A DNA stretch of 64,000 nucleotides from Sinonovacula constricta. Its lineage: Eukaryota; Mollusca; Bivalvia; Cardiida; Solecurtidae. Made by a program: the position numbers and the translations under genes. Below are positions 12,991-24,959 of the stretch, piece after piece. The stretch is from positions 6,602,759 through 6,666,758 of the forward strand of contig CM017560.1 of assembly GCA_007844125.1 (NCBI GenBank). Reading direction: 5' to 3'. A model generated the notes under the pieces. That model made no database searches and was not told the DNA's origin. It saw nothing but the letters and a program-made list of their open reading frames with translations. How positions within the stretch are numbered: position 1 is the first letter of the stretch; every line of letters starts with the position of its first letter.

Positions 12991-13302
12991 CTTGATGATC
13001 GAAACATTCACTTGACATATTACCGGTACTGTTTGCATATTTCAAAGATGTCTTGATGATCGAAACATTCACTTGACATATTACCGGTACTGTTTGCATA
13101 TTTCAAAGATGTCTTGATGATCGAAACATTCACTTGACATATTACCGGTACTGTTTGCATATTTCAAAGATGTCTTGATGATCAAAACATTCACTTGACA
13201 TATTACCGGTACTGTTTGCATATTTCAAAGATGTCTTGATGATCGAAACATTCACTTGTCATATTACCGGTACTGTTTGCATATTTCAAAGATGTCTTGA
13301 TG
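12991..13302. repeat. 61-bp tandem repeat, five near-identical copies
   Basis: CTTGATGATCGAAACATT starts at 12991, 13052, 13113, 13174 and 13235, and a partial copy starts at 13296. Each unit contains the palindrome ACCGGT. Copies differ by only a few bases (for example A for G in copy 4), so the array is homogeneous and probably young. Confidence 0.95.
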
Positions 13303-13557
13303 TGCTAAAAAATGAATCATGGCAAAGATTCACCCAGGCAAAATACAACACAATCTTTCAAAGAACATCATGTTCACATATTGTCTGGAGATCAGGGCCA
13401 ATGGTATATTTTATAATCATTGTTAGGAACAAAGACCTACACAAAATTTGACCAAATCTGACCAAGTGACAGTAAGGAGTACTTGCATTACAAGGCTGGG
13501 GTTAAGATTTTTGAGGTTTGTTAAATTGGATCAATGTCAGGTTTACTTCACTTTAAT

Positions 13558-13804
13558 GGGGGCACCCATAGCGTAGTGGAATCGTCGCCGATTTGTAAGT
13601 CCTTTGACTGCTTAACCTCACAACGCATGGGTTCAAGTCCTATTCAGGGCTATGAACTTAATGTGGGAAGGTCTTCCAGCTGGCCAGTGGTGTGCCAGTG
13701 GTTCTACCCAGACATTTGTTTGAGTCTTTCTCCACCAAAATATACAACTATCTTGATCATAATTGGTCGCTGGTATGTGTTTAAAAAGCACAACAATTAA
13801 ACAC
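13558..13804 (+). mobile_element. tRNA-derived SINE, best full-length copy
   Basis: An A-box-like TAGCGTAGTGG lies near 13570 and a B-box-like GGTTCAAGTCC near 13630. These are followed by GGAAGGTCTTCCAGCTGGCC, GTGTGCCAGTGGTTCTACCC, AGACATTTGTTTGAGTC, TTTCTCCACCAAAATA and an AATTGGTCGCTGGTATG tail. The internal Pol III promoter boxes identify a tRNA-derived SINE. The named family cannot be assigned without a repeat library. Confidence 0.85.
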
Positions 13805-16804
13805 TTTATTATGATATATAAATGTCCCAAATTTCCAGGAAACCTGGTATATTCTCTCACGATTAACACTAGGTCTGGAAGACCTAGACCATAATCTTCA
13901 CAGCTGTTAAATTAGATAGGGGATATACAGAATGATGAAATTTAAAAAAGTATTTTTCTTACTGTTTATGAAAGAAATTTTTACACCTTGTTTTATACAG
14001 AAAAAAGTGATATTTAGGTTTTCAATATACTTCCATAGTGGTTAGTTGTGTATTATGATTCATATGACAGGAAAACAGGAGCTATGCTGTATACTGTACA
14101 GATGTACATCAAAACAAAATAATGTAAACATCATGTAGAAGACAAGTGTGGAGAACACAGACATAAAGGTGGTATTAAGAAGGAAATTTTGTTTCCCAAT
14201 CACATTATCCTGACACCAGGCCAACCAGTTTTGGATCTACCCTTGTATTTGCTTAAGAATTAGCAGGGGAGCTATAGCACTACCATTTTTTTCATGACTT
14301 TGGTATGTCACAGCCCTGGATTGAACCTGGGGTCACCCGTACCTCAGGATCCAATACTTTACCGATGTTTCTACCAGGTCCGGTCCCAGGGAGAGAGTTG
14401 AGAACACAAACATAAGGCTGGTTCACAGCCACTGCTTCAGGCTGTCTTACCTCAAGCAGGGTGTTGACTGGTCACTCCACACTGGCTCCTTGATTTATGT
14501 GTTTGTTGCCATGGCAACCAAAAGTTTACCATATGGCAGCCCTGTTAATGATGAACAATGAGGTGTACATTATTGTTTCTGCTGACATACTGAAGTGGGT
14601 TTTTTTTTTCAGTAGATGCAATAAAAAATTTAAAAAAATAGTAATCATTCTTACAATGCTTTTTTTCATTAAAATCAAACACAACTTTTATCTAGAATGA
14701 ATTTCCAACTTTATTGTGATTTTTTTTTTACCGCTTTGTTCATTTCATCAGTGCTATGGTCAGTTCTGTCCTATCCATTGCTATTTAATGTTTGACTATT
14801 TGAATGCAGATGACTGTCAGACTTCATCCATTGTCCCGTAGATAGTCGTCTGTCAAACCCTTCTGTTCCTACCTGTGATTTATTTGTACCTGATTGAGTC
14901 TCACATTCTTTTGCCGTCTGTTAATGAATTATGCCAAACCTTGCCAATTGACCTCTTCGTCTTAATCAGCTGGGTTATCTATACGTGGTATAGGACCTTA
15001 TAGTAGTGGCTGGTGTTATGTTTACTCAGTGACTCTTTACGTGACCTCATTTCATTCAATGATTGTCATATTATAATTAAGTTCATGTAAAGAACCATCA
15101 GAAAACAAAACAAGACAAAAGAAAAAAGTGCATTTTTTTATCTATTGATCATTGATTTTTCTACATATTTTAATAAATAAAAAGCAAATAATAAGAAAGT
15201 AACATAAATACATAAATAGCTGGTATTAGTATATTGTATGTAACAATTGGAAGACAATTAAGCAACCAGTCTTGTGTTGAAATGAGGATAAATGTTCTTC
15301 TGATTGAACTAAATGTAAACTTCACAGACTAAACTTAAACTTAACCAAACTGACTGAACTTAATTGAAAGATGCTGACTGAGAGAAATTGGCCACTTATG
15401 TCTTCTATCCCAATTGCATAGTGTATTAAGGTTTGTTGTTTTGTTGTTGTTGTTTTGCGTGTTTTTTGTTTGCATAAATATCCTATTAGAATAGGTAAGG
15501 TATGTTTGAAGGTATGTTTAAAGCTTACAATGTCATACCATCTTGGCCTCATATAGTAACAACAAGATGTTGATAGTAAAATCTGATCCACCTCTCATTC
15601 ACTGACCTTATCCTGCCATCTCTTGCAGTGTAGAAGTGTTGTGAAGAAATACTTGCACGCTCCAATCATATATAAACGATAACTTATTTTTTATGTTAAA
15701 AGGGCAGATTTTATATAAATGTTAAATTTGTAAATTATAAAATGAACTTTATTCAAGGGTGTTGGCAGCATGAGAATAAAAGGGGAGACAGGGTACTAGG
15801 TTTCTTATATGACAGTGGCTGTCATAAAATCACAATATTGTGTAAGCGAAACTGTATAGACCTTACAATGCTTTGCTGTGTTGTCGTCAACAAAGGTTGT
15901 AACACACTTCGTTCTTGAAAGGGGATTCAACGTCCAAATATACCATACAGATCTCTGTGTTAAAAGGAGATTGTATACAGCAGTCAAGAACCTTTTCATT
16001 TTTTTGGGTATCTTCGCAATAATTGCGAGAACTCAGTTATACTCTGCATCTTATAGAATTAATAAAACATATTACAGTAATATTATTTAAAAGATACAGT
16101 TGTGTAAATGTTTAGAACTTTGAATTCAAATATAATTAGTTGACAGGCACTCCTAGTTTTACTAATATTTACATACTTTTCTTTTTGTCACACTATGCCT
16201 TAAGAACTTTTTTATAAATTTATGATGTTGGCGTAAAATCATTCACAGATTTTTAGATCAAAATATTTGTTGAGCCAGCTGAATCTTTATTCATGATATA
16301 CTTTGTTAAAATCATTTGTAGATTAAAAAAGAAGGGAGAACATTTGGTAAATACTATGAAAAACATTATATGTATATTATAAACAAGGACTTTTATTAAA
16401 AACTGTTAATGTAATTTTGTTTTTTATACCATGAGCAATACTAAGGCTCTTAGTAAAACATCTCCCTGTTCTTGCAGACATGAAAGATTGCTGCACTAAG
16501 ATGTTATTATTTCCACTGTTGTACATACAAAAGGATCTGAATGTAAAGGTACATAGGTAATGAAATTCATGGAGTGTCCAGAAAAGCTGAGCTTTGTGTC
16601 ATCATCGTGTTCAGAATATAATTATCCTGTTCAATTAACTTTAGATAAAACAGTTTTACATAATGTACATGCACTTTTAAAGGTACTCTCCCGTACAATT
16701 TTAATTTTTTCTTGAAATATCCAGAACAAGTTGTGAAAATTGGTAAAACCACTCAATGTGGAAATAATTAATTACAGGTGGAAGTGATATAAAAACCTTC
16801 AACC
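13805..16804. other. No gene seen
   Basis: Apart from the tRNA-like repeat at 14.3 kb, this is AT-rich sequence with short open frames on both strands and no recognisable domain. Confidence 0.55.
14282..14392 (-). mobile_element. Second tRNA-like repeat (SINE-B type)
   Basis: The reverse complement reads GACCTGGTAGAAACATCGG near its start and CCAGGTTCAATCCAGGGC near its end, resembling tRNA A and B boxes. It is too diverged for a functional tRNA. Similar heads are seen near 56,350 and 26,600. Confidence 0.4.
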
Positions 16805-17250
16805 ATCTACCATCCAACAGTTACCTGCCCATAAATACATCTTCCCTTCACTCTGTTTACCTCCCCTTTCTACCATCAAACAGTTACCTGCCCATAAATA
16901 CATCTTCCCCACATTCTGTTTGCCTCCCCTTTCTACCATCCAAAAGTTACATGCCCATAAATACATCTTCCCCTTACTCTGTTTGCCTCCTCTTTCTACC
17001 ATTCATCAATTACCTGCCCTTGAATACATCTTCCCCTCACTCTCTTTTTCTACCCTTTCTACCATCCAACAGTTACCTGCCCATGAATACATCTTATTCA
17101 AACACTGCCTTCCTTACCTACCATCCAACAGTTACCTGCCCATTAATACACATCCTCCACACTCTCTTTGTATCTTTTTTTCAAATTCTTGACAGTTACC
17201 TACCCATGAATGCATCTTCCCCACAATCGGTTTGCCTCCCCTGCTCTCCA
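16805..17250. repeat. 63-bp pyrimidine-rich tandem repeat, about seven copies
   Basis: CTACCATCCAACAGTTACC recurs at 16807, 16870, 16933, 16996 and 17059 (exact 63-bp spacing), then at 17118 with a shorter unit. A diverged copy follows to about 17250. The + strand is C/T-rich (TTCCCC, CTCCCC). Confidence 0.9.
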
Positions 17251-19144
17251 TTTGGCCCAGTTACCTGCCCCTGCCATCCCCACCCAATTCTGACGCATGG
17301 GCCCACCCCCTCCCAGTAAAATGTATCAGTTCGCAGCTCAGGTTCCCGGGTTGCCCTCACTGAGCCACCTCAATTCACTGTGAGATACATAGGTGTTTAT
17401 ATTTTCTCAGTCACAAGGAGAACTCATGCTTCTTGATACCCTAGAGCCAGCCCCCTTCAGAACCAGCTTTACAATGATGCTATTGCTGTTCTGCAAGTGC
17501 TTGAGCCTCCTGCTACTGCTTCTGCCTGTTGACTACACACCAGCTACCCCTCCCTCTCCCCTCAGTGTGCCTGTGTGTACATACACCTCCCCCGTTCCAG
17601 TATGTAGCTTGTAACTAGTCTGTTGTTGACTGTTCCTGTTGCATGTGCCCATGGAAATCATGTCAGAAAATAACAACACTGTGCCATCAAAATGGATTTA
17701 TTTTATACTTGGACATTTTTCTTGACTTGGAAATATAATGTGTCTGTTAACAAAAAGTGTTTTTATGATTAAAACAGTGCATTTATCTAGCAAAGATGTA
17801 CATAAACAATGTGCTAGGTTGTAGGATGATGCCTGTGTACACTGGATAAGAAAGTGCCGTATTCTGTGATTTTTCCATGTTTCTTTGTTTTGTTTTATAA
17901 CCTAAAATGTAAAAGACTAAAATAATGTTGAGATAGTGCATTAGATGACAAGTGGTTGTGGAATTGTGAGGAATGTGGCTGGTGTTTGGAGGTTATAGTG
18001 TGCCCCGTATCAAGGTGGGTATGTACGGGCATATATAGGTTATCATACATGTGTGTTGCCATGTTTTTCTACAGGTTCCCACAAGACTTGGCCCTTTTAT
18101 CTCCATGCAGGGCTCTGGCCTGCCATATTTATTGAAAAAACAACCCTACAATTTCTGCAATTCATTTGCTACTTGGTCTATTTGATATAAATAGTAACCA
18201 GAAATATTGATAACTGTAAATATTGTTACTCTGAAAACAAAAGGGTTTATTATCTGTTGTGCAACAGTTGTTAGTTTTTCAAGAGAGTGTTGGGCATATT
18301 TTATTCATTTTTTATGAGAAATATACCACATTTAAAAGTTTTTACGATTATTAATAAATATTGGTAAAGGATCTGTAATTTAGTACCTATTTTACCAAAT
18401 TTATTACCTAAAAATATGGGGTGTGCATAGTCTTTGGAAATTTCCTCATTTGCCCCAGTCTTAACTAGAACAACTAAGATACCGCTAGGTCAGAACAGTG
18501 ATCTGATATATTTACAACTAATTATATGGCTTTTACATATATTTTGAAAGGTTCTTTAAAACTGTGTCTCTTTTTTTACAACATTCTGAGATTTTCCAGT
18601 GAGTTGAAACACTTTTAAATTTGAGATAATTATTTTAAGAAATAGTAATAAATAATAACTTGAGTGCTTTTCTATATCCCAAAATAAAAAAGCCACAACA
18701 GTTAATCCAAAAATATATTTATTCCCATTTTATTATTCTTAATAAATGATCACACAGTAACCTAGTTGCATATTTTTGTGTTAAGTGACTCTAAACTGTA
18801 TGTATTTACATATAAATAGGCATTTGTGCAAGTTTGTTTTGATTTATATGTATCATTGACGGGTGATTATAAAAGACCCCACAACTAGAGTAACGAAAAG
18901 GACTGGTAATAATATTACCTTTTGAATATGTAAAAACATTGTTTATAGCGAGTACAAGATATATATTAAGGTTAACAATTTATTGAGTTCTTACACCAGT
19001 GACCCGACGGGTTTTATGGGGGACAATATATTATGAGATGGCAATATTAGGAAGCACCAGTCGTTCTAGAGTGTGACAATTATACTGCTTGAGATCATGA
19101 CATGTTTGTATTATTTATCAATTACCATAATCAATTATCTGTTA
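17251..19144. other. No gene seen
   Basis: 17.27-17.65 kb is locally C-rich, continuing the base bias of the 63-bp array. The 73-codon frame there (Leu-, Pro- and Thr-rich) has no recognisable signature. The rest is AT-rich. Confidence 0.5.
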
Positions 19145-20095
19145 CAAAATCTTGTCAGTAAAGTTCATACTTGCTTGAATTGTCAGTAAAACTTGTACTT
19201 CTTAGAAATGTCAGCAATATTAGTACTTGTTTGAGTTGTCAGTAAAACTGGAACTTCATAGTATTGTCAGTAAAGTTCATACTTGCTTGAATTGTCAGTA
19301 AAACTTGTACTTCTTAGAATTGTAAGTAAAATTCGTACTTGCTTGAATTGTGTACTTCTTAGAATTGTCAGTAAAGTTTGTACTTGCTTGAATTATGTAC
19401 TTCTTAGAATTGTCAGTAAAGTTTGTACTTGCTTGAATTGTCAGTAAAACTTGTACTTCTTAGAATTGTAAGTAAAATTCATACTTGCTTGAATTATGTA
19501 CTTCTTAGAGTTGTCAGTAAAGTTCGTACTTGCTTGAATTATGTACTCTTTAGAATTGTCATTAAAGTTTGTACTTGCTTGAATTTTTATCAGTAAAACT
19601 GATACTTCTTAGAATTATCAGTAAAATTCATACTTGCTTGAATTATTTGTAAAACTGGAACTTCTCAGAATTGTCAGTAAAGTTCATACTTGCTTGAATT
19701 GTCAGTAAAACTTGTACTTCTTAGAATTGTAAGTAAAATTCGTACTTGCTTGAATTATGTACTTCTTAGAATTGTCAGTAAAGTTTGTACTTGCTTGAAT
19801 TATGTACTTCTTAGAATTGTCAGTAAAGTTTGTACTTGCTTGAATTGTCAGTAAAACTTGTACTTAGAATTGTAAGTAAAATTCATACTTGCTTGAATTA
19901 TGTACTTCTTAGAGTTGTCAGTAAAGTTCGTACTTGCTTGAATTATGTACTCTTTAGAATTGTCATTAAAGTTTGTACTTGCTTGAATTTTTATCAGTAA
20001 AACTGATACTTCTTAGAATTATCAGTAAAATTCATACTTGCTTGAATTATTTGTAAAACTGGAACTTCTCAGAATTGTCAGTAAAGTTGTAAAGT
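19145..20095. repeat. ~28/56-bp minisatellite with a ~405-bp higher-order duplication
   Basis: Alternating units TTGTCAGTAAAGTTCATACTTGC and GTCAGTAAAACTTGTACTTC. The block starting at 19264 is repeated at 19671 with the same order of variants, and the flanking ATTTGTAAAACTGGAAC marker recurs about 404 bp apart (near 19645 and 20050). So the array duplicated as a block. Confidence 0.9.
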
Positions 20096-20311
20096 TGGTA
20101 CATTTCGATTTTAATAAACTGTTTTCCAAACTCTAAAAAGATTATAACCAAAATAATAGATTTTATAGTTTTTAATTTTTTTTAATTAATTATCCATTCA
20201 TTTTTAATTTAATTTCACCCCCAAATAAAAAGTTATATTCGGTATAAGCTTGATGAAAGATTCTTTAAATTTTTATTCATTTTCATTTTTCACAACATTA
20301 TGACAAGTGGG

Positions 20312-20748
20312 CAGGGCTGAAATTTTTTTCTTTTCAAAGACTTGTCCCGGACTAGTAACCTTGACAAAAATGACTTACCCGAAAATTTGCATTGTTTTCA
20401 ATAAATGAACACAACAACACATTTGTCATATTAGCAACTAACAAACAAGGTAAAATAACAAATTTCTTTTATTTTCTGTTCAGAAGCATTAATGTATCGC
20501 ACGTCGTGATTGGCTGTTATGGACAGGCGCATGAATTGTACTTATACCGCCTTTATGTGTTGTTGATAAATACTCATTGCGTGAAACTGATTGTCTTCAT
20601 CGCTAATTCGAAACCACTGTTTATTTGTTATTTGTGTAATTGCCAATTTATGACTTGTCCAGGATTTATTTAATGATCAATGACCAGTAGCCCAAAACTG
20701 CATTTTGACTTGTCCAGGACATCGGGCTACCGTATTTTTCCAGCCCTG
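20312..20748. mobile_element. hAT-like MITE (non-autonomous DNA transposon)
   Basis: The left end CAGGGCTGAAATTTTT and right end AATTTTTCCAGCCCTG-like sequence (CAGCCCTG at 20741-20748) form a terminal inverted repeat of about 14-16 bp with mismatches. The CAGGG start is typical of hAT termini. GACTTGTCC.GGA recurs inside (20339, 20651 and 20707). Flanking octamers do not match, so no target-site duplication is visible. The 93-codon open frame inside is not a transposase. Confidence 0.55.
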
Positions 20749-21894
20749 GTGTTGTTGTTTTTTTCCTGATTTGTTGACTTTGGAGACCAGGACGTATGAC
20801 CTCTCCAAAAAACTACTAACCAAATGAGTCCAAAGTTAGAGATTTTCACTTGCAAAGTGTGGGATTTGTTATTTTCGTAAAAACAAAAATGGGAAATTTC
20901 TGAAAATGTGAAAAACACCCCTCATAATTTTTTAATCTTAAAAGTGAGTCTCTCTTCAAAAGTGTGAGAGTTCACATGTAAGCAATAGTAATGTTTAGAG
21001 ATGCATACTCCCCTGTGACTTGAGGGTGTCCACAAACATGTATAGCAGCAGTATTTCAGCACTACAAGTAAAAGTATTGTGTTAATTATAATTTAGCTGA
21101 AGGGATCAGTTTGTCAGGCTTATTTTCAAATAATAATTTTTAAACAGTTAGCTGTTAAAACATGAAATTTCAGCACAAAATCTTGAATTTCTTAATATAA
21201 ATATGTATCCTCCTTAATGCATAATCTGGAAAAGGTGATCATCTCTACAAAGCAAACTAGGACCTTAACAACATGCATCTTACCTACTACAAGTCTCTCA
21301 ACATGTGATCTGCCAGGGCCTAATGAATGTTGATAGTGATTTCAACTTGTTTCACCACACTGTCGCATGTATTCATGTAACCTGATTATAATGTTATGGA
21401 TATATACAGTCAGTTTTATGTCACTTTGACCTATATTCCTGGGGCTCTGAGTGATGATGTAGGTTTTTGTTGTATACAAACAATACATTGCTGAACCATA
21501 GTTCATGGTTGTACAGATGATAGTCAAATTAAGGTTTTGATCAGCAATATATTGCAGCATTGCACTCATTCTTAAGCATATTATAAGTTGTGAGATCTTG
21601 TAAGAAATGTTGCACCAACACAGTTGTAATAAGTACAAACTTCGATAGAAGAGATGATTTAGCTAATAATATCTTAAGTACTAACTATACATAAGGGAAA
21701 AGAAAGGATTAATGTAGCAACTTCTTAAATACCAATTATCAATAAGGATTTATTAAGAAAAATCTTTAGTACCATTAAACTTATAGAGAGGGTATGATGT
21801 TAATTTAGTTGAAATATTATCTCTTCCTGGAGCTGTTAGCATTTAGTGCTGGTGCACCTCCAAATCAGAGGATAGTAGTACATCTGCTTGTGTT

Positions 21895-22237
21895 TTACTC
21901 TATATCCCATATTTCTCATCAAAACTATAGTGCTGGTACTGACTGTTACCCTATATCCCATATTTCTCATCAAAACTATAGTGCTGGTACTCTGTTACCC
22001 TATATCCCATATTTCTCAACAAAACTTTAGTGCTGGTACTGTGTTACCCTATATCCCATATTTCTCAACAAAACTAAAGTGCTGGTACTGACTGTTACCC
22101 TATATCCTATATTTCTCAACAAAACTATAGTGCTGGTACTGTGTTACCCTATATCCTATATTTCTCAACAAAACTATAGTTCTGGTACTGTGTTACCCTA
22201 TATCCCATATTTCTCAACAAAACTATAGTGCTGGTAC
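21895..22237. repeat. 49/51-bp tandem repeat, about seven copies
   Basis: TATATCCCATATTTCTCA followed by ACAAAACTATAGTGCTGGTACTG. Unit starts are 21901, 21952, 22001, 22050, 22101, 22150 and 22199. The two lengths differ by a GAC insertion. Confidence 0.93.
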
Positions 22238-22495
22238 ACAAACAAATTGTTTGATCAAGACAATTCTAATTAGACCCTGGTATCTGCTAGAAGTTAAAAT
22301 ATAGTATTTGACAGGAGCTGTATCCTTTATATCAGGGGTTCTACTGATTATATATAAGATATACAATATTGCTAGGCACAGACTAAGCAAAAATATATTT
22401 GTGCTTTTTGATTGACTGTCAAAATTGTTTACCGGTAATTTTTTTAATTAACAAAATAATAAATTTAGACACGTTCAGCATTTGAAATACATAGC

Positions 22496-22697
22496 AGCGA
22501 CCATTTATGATAATTATAGCAATGTCCAGCTTTATGGTGGAGGAAGACCCCAGACACATGTCTGAGTAGAACCACCGGCACACTGCAAGTCAGCTGAAAG
22601 ACCTTCTCACATTCACTCTTTTGCCCCGAAAGGGGCTCGAACCCATTCGGTGAGAGGCTAAGCAGTGAGAGGAGTTATAAAATGGCGACACAACTAC
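22496..22697 (-). mobile_element. tRNA-derived SINE, near full length, inverted
   Basis: On the minus strand it has a B-box-like GGGTTCGAGCCC, then AAGGTCTTTCAGCTGACTTG, CAGTGTGCCGGTGGTTCTAC, CAGACATGTGTCTGGGGTC, TTCCTCCACCATAAAGC and GGTCGCTGC. It is the clearest unexpanded version of the segment amplified at 4.3-5.4 kb. Confidence 0.8.
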
Positions 22698-24429
22698 TAG
22701 AACACAGGAACCCACTCCTTCAGTATTCACTATACAGTTTGAACATGGTACTACTTTTGTAGGCCCATATCCCACATACCTTTATGGTATAGCAAAAATT
22801 GTGTTACAGCATATAGCAGAACTTCTTGGACTAATTTAAATAAAATACTCATTAAATAATGTTGATTTCTTCAATGAAATAACTGACCGCTAATCCTATG
22901 TAGCACCAGTCAACAAAAAACTGCTAAATGTTTTGTTTGTCTCAAAGCTTAGTGTTCATTTGAGCATTCAAGTTCCATCAATGGGTTAAACCAACATTTT
23001 ATACATTTTCACAAAGTCAATCCCAATAGTTTTGACTATGAAATTTAACACCATAGGTGAAGTGATAAATACAGCTTGTTGTTTGGTTGATTTGGGTGTT
23101 AGATCACCTTACAGGGGCGCTATCATGCAGTTTCATCTCATCCCACTATTTAATATTTTAACAACCCTCACACATCCCTCCACACAACTTGTACCATCTT
23201 TTAATTATATAGCCAGTCATACTCAGGGTCTGTACTGGATAACTCACATTGGGAAGTTTCTTTTTCATATCAACATTATCCGATTAGTTTTGGGGGTATT
23301 ATTTTTTAACCATAAATTATTTAAACTGCTATTGATAAGGTTAAATAACAGAAACATTTATGCTGAAGTATGGTTGTAAGTTTAATAAATTTTTCCTTGA
23401 CTACCTCTTCAACAAGTAAAATACACTCCCTTAGTGAACTCAAGAAATCTGTGAATCTTGAATCAGTTGTGTTGTTGGAGCAAGAATTTGTTCTTCGCAA
23501 GTTTCCTGGCACAACTGTGGTATCAAGTAAAATAATCTATTTATCGTGTATCAAGCAAGCTCCCCACCTTCCTATGTCTGCTCTACAAATCCAGACAAAC
23601 CGAAACAGAGCACGGCTGATGCAAATTACACAAAATTTGTTTCATTAATTGAGTTGGTTAAGATGTTAACAGAGAAGCGGAATTCACAGGCTAATCTGTA
23701 TAAGACGTGGCAATTTCTACACTCTCAGGCACATGTCAGAGGAGAAACTTGAGACCTGTAAGTAAAGAGGAAACTCATCTGGGGGAATATATCTATGGTG
23801 ACAGGTGTGGCTCAAGAATATGTACAGAATATGCATAAACTGACAGAAGACATGCATTAAATGGTCTGAAAACTAGCAGTTTTGTCTGTAACATTAATTT
23901 TTCTTCCTCTGATTTTTTAGAAGTCTTACTGTTTTATTTATGTTTTATTGTTTTTTCTTTTTTTTATGGGTTAAATGAACATATCAGCAAACTTACAATC
24001 AACAAGAACCTATGATTATATCCATAAGTTATTTTATTTATTTAAAATGAAGTGCCTTATCTTATTTGCAAAAACAGATTCAAAACAATGACCAAGGTTT
24101 AAATTCGACCTTTATCTCCAATCTTGCCATAGAAGGGACCAGACTAAGGTTACCCATGTTCAGAATTTTGAAATCTAATTTGAGCAAGAAACAATATGTA
24201 GAGCAACTTTAGAACACCACTTTGCTCTTGGGGATAAATATAGCTTGGGCTTGGAAATGTTGTTAATAATGAGTAGTCTGTATAATGACCTGTTTACGAG
24301 CCCATGTGTAAGAGAGAGGTCATAAAAACTGTACACGTTTTCCCTGGCAGCTGTAGCACACTGTAGGTTTCAACAGGCTTCAAAAACGTTAACTCTTTTT
24401 CTTCTTCGCACATATTGGTTTTGATTAAG
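22698..24429. other. No gene recognised
   Basis: Two overlapping open frames at 23370-23752 have mixed composition but no domain that I know and no clear splice partners. They could be chance or an old relic. Otherwise AT-rich. Confidence 0.45.
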
Positions 24430-24560
24430 AAAATATATTATAGATCCAGGTCAGCCAGCCTCCTACAAGGAGATGTCTGATCAGGATCTATATTATTTGC
24501 TGCTGAATCTCTCACATTATCTCGGGCTATTTGACATGTCACGATAAGAAGATAAAGCAT
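24430..24560 (+). mobile_element. Foldback (palindromic) short element copy
   Basis: The left arm TATAGATCCAGGTCAGCCAGCC and right arm GATGTCTGATCAGGATCTATATTATTTGC form an imperfect hairpin around CTCCTACAAGGAG. It is followed by TGCTGAATCTCTCACATTATCTCGG, which matches the outer part of the other copies. Confidence 0.7.
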
Positions 24561-24624
24561 AGGTTATTCTCTAAATGTAGCTGGATAGGGATACCTGATA
24601 CTCTATGTGACCACTTGCAGACAC

Positions 24625-24945
24625 TGGGCCTGAGACCGCACTCACCTTCAGCCTTTGACCACTTACATACCTTCAGCTTGTGATCACTTGCACTAACCTT
24701 CAGCCTATGACTGCTTACATACCTTCAGCTTGTGATCACTTGCACTAACCTTCAGCCTATGACTGCTTACATACCTTCAGCTTGTCATCACTTGCACTAA
24801 CCTTCAGCCTATGACCACTTACATACCTTCAGCCTGTGATCACTTGAACTAACCTTCAGCCTTTGACCACTTACATACCTTTAGCCTGTGATCACTTGCA
24901 CTAACCTTCAGCCTATGACCACTTGCAGACCTTCAGCTTGTGATT
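24625..24945. repeat. 52-bp tandem repeat (two 26-bp halves), about six copies
   Basis: CCTTCAGCCTATGACTGC alternates with CCTTCAGCTTGTGATCACT. The composite repeats every 52 bp (for example 24697 and 24749). The halves are related to each other, so the 52-bp unit is a duplicated and diverged 26-mer. Confidence 0.93.
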
Positions 24946-24959
24946 GTGTTTGACTCATT

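Noticed and set aside
12991..13302. Possible CRISPR-like direct repeats
   Set aside because: Units are contiguous with no unique spacers, and the window is eukaryotic.
20392..20673. 93-codon open frame inside the MITE
   Set aside because: No transposase motifs; composition fits chance in AT-rich MITE sequence.
23370..23752. Two overlapping open frames of 92 and 68 codons
   Set aside because: No known domain and no clear splice partners; two frames open at once argues for chance.
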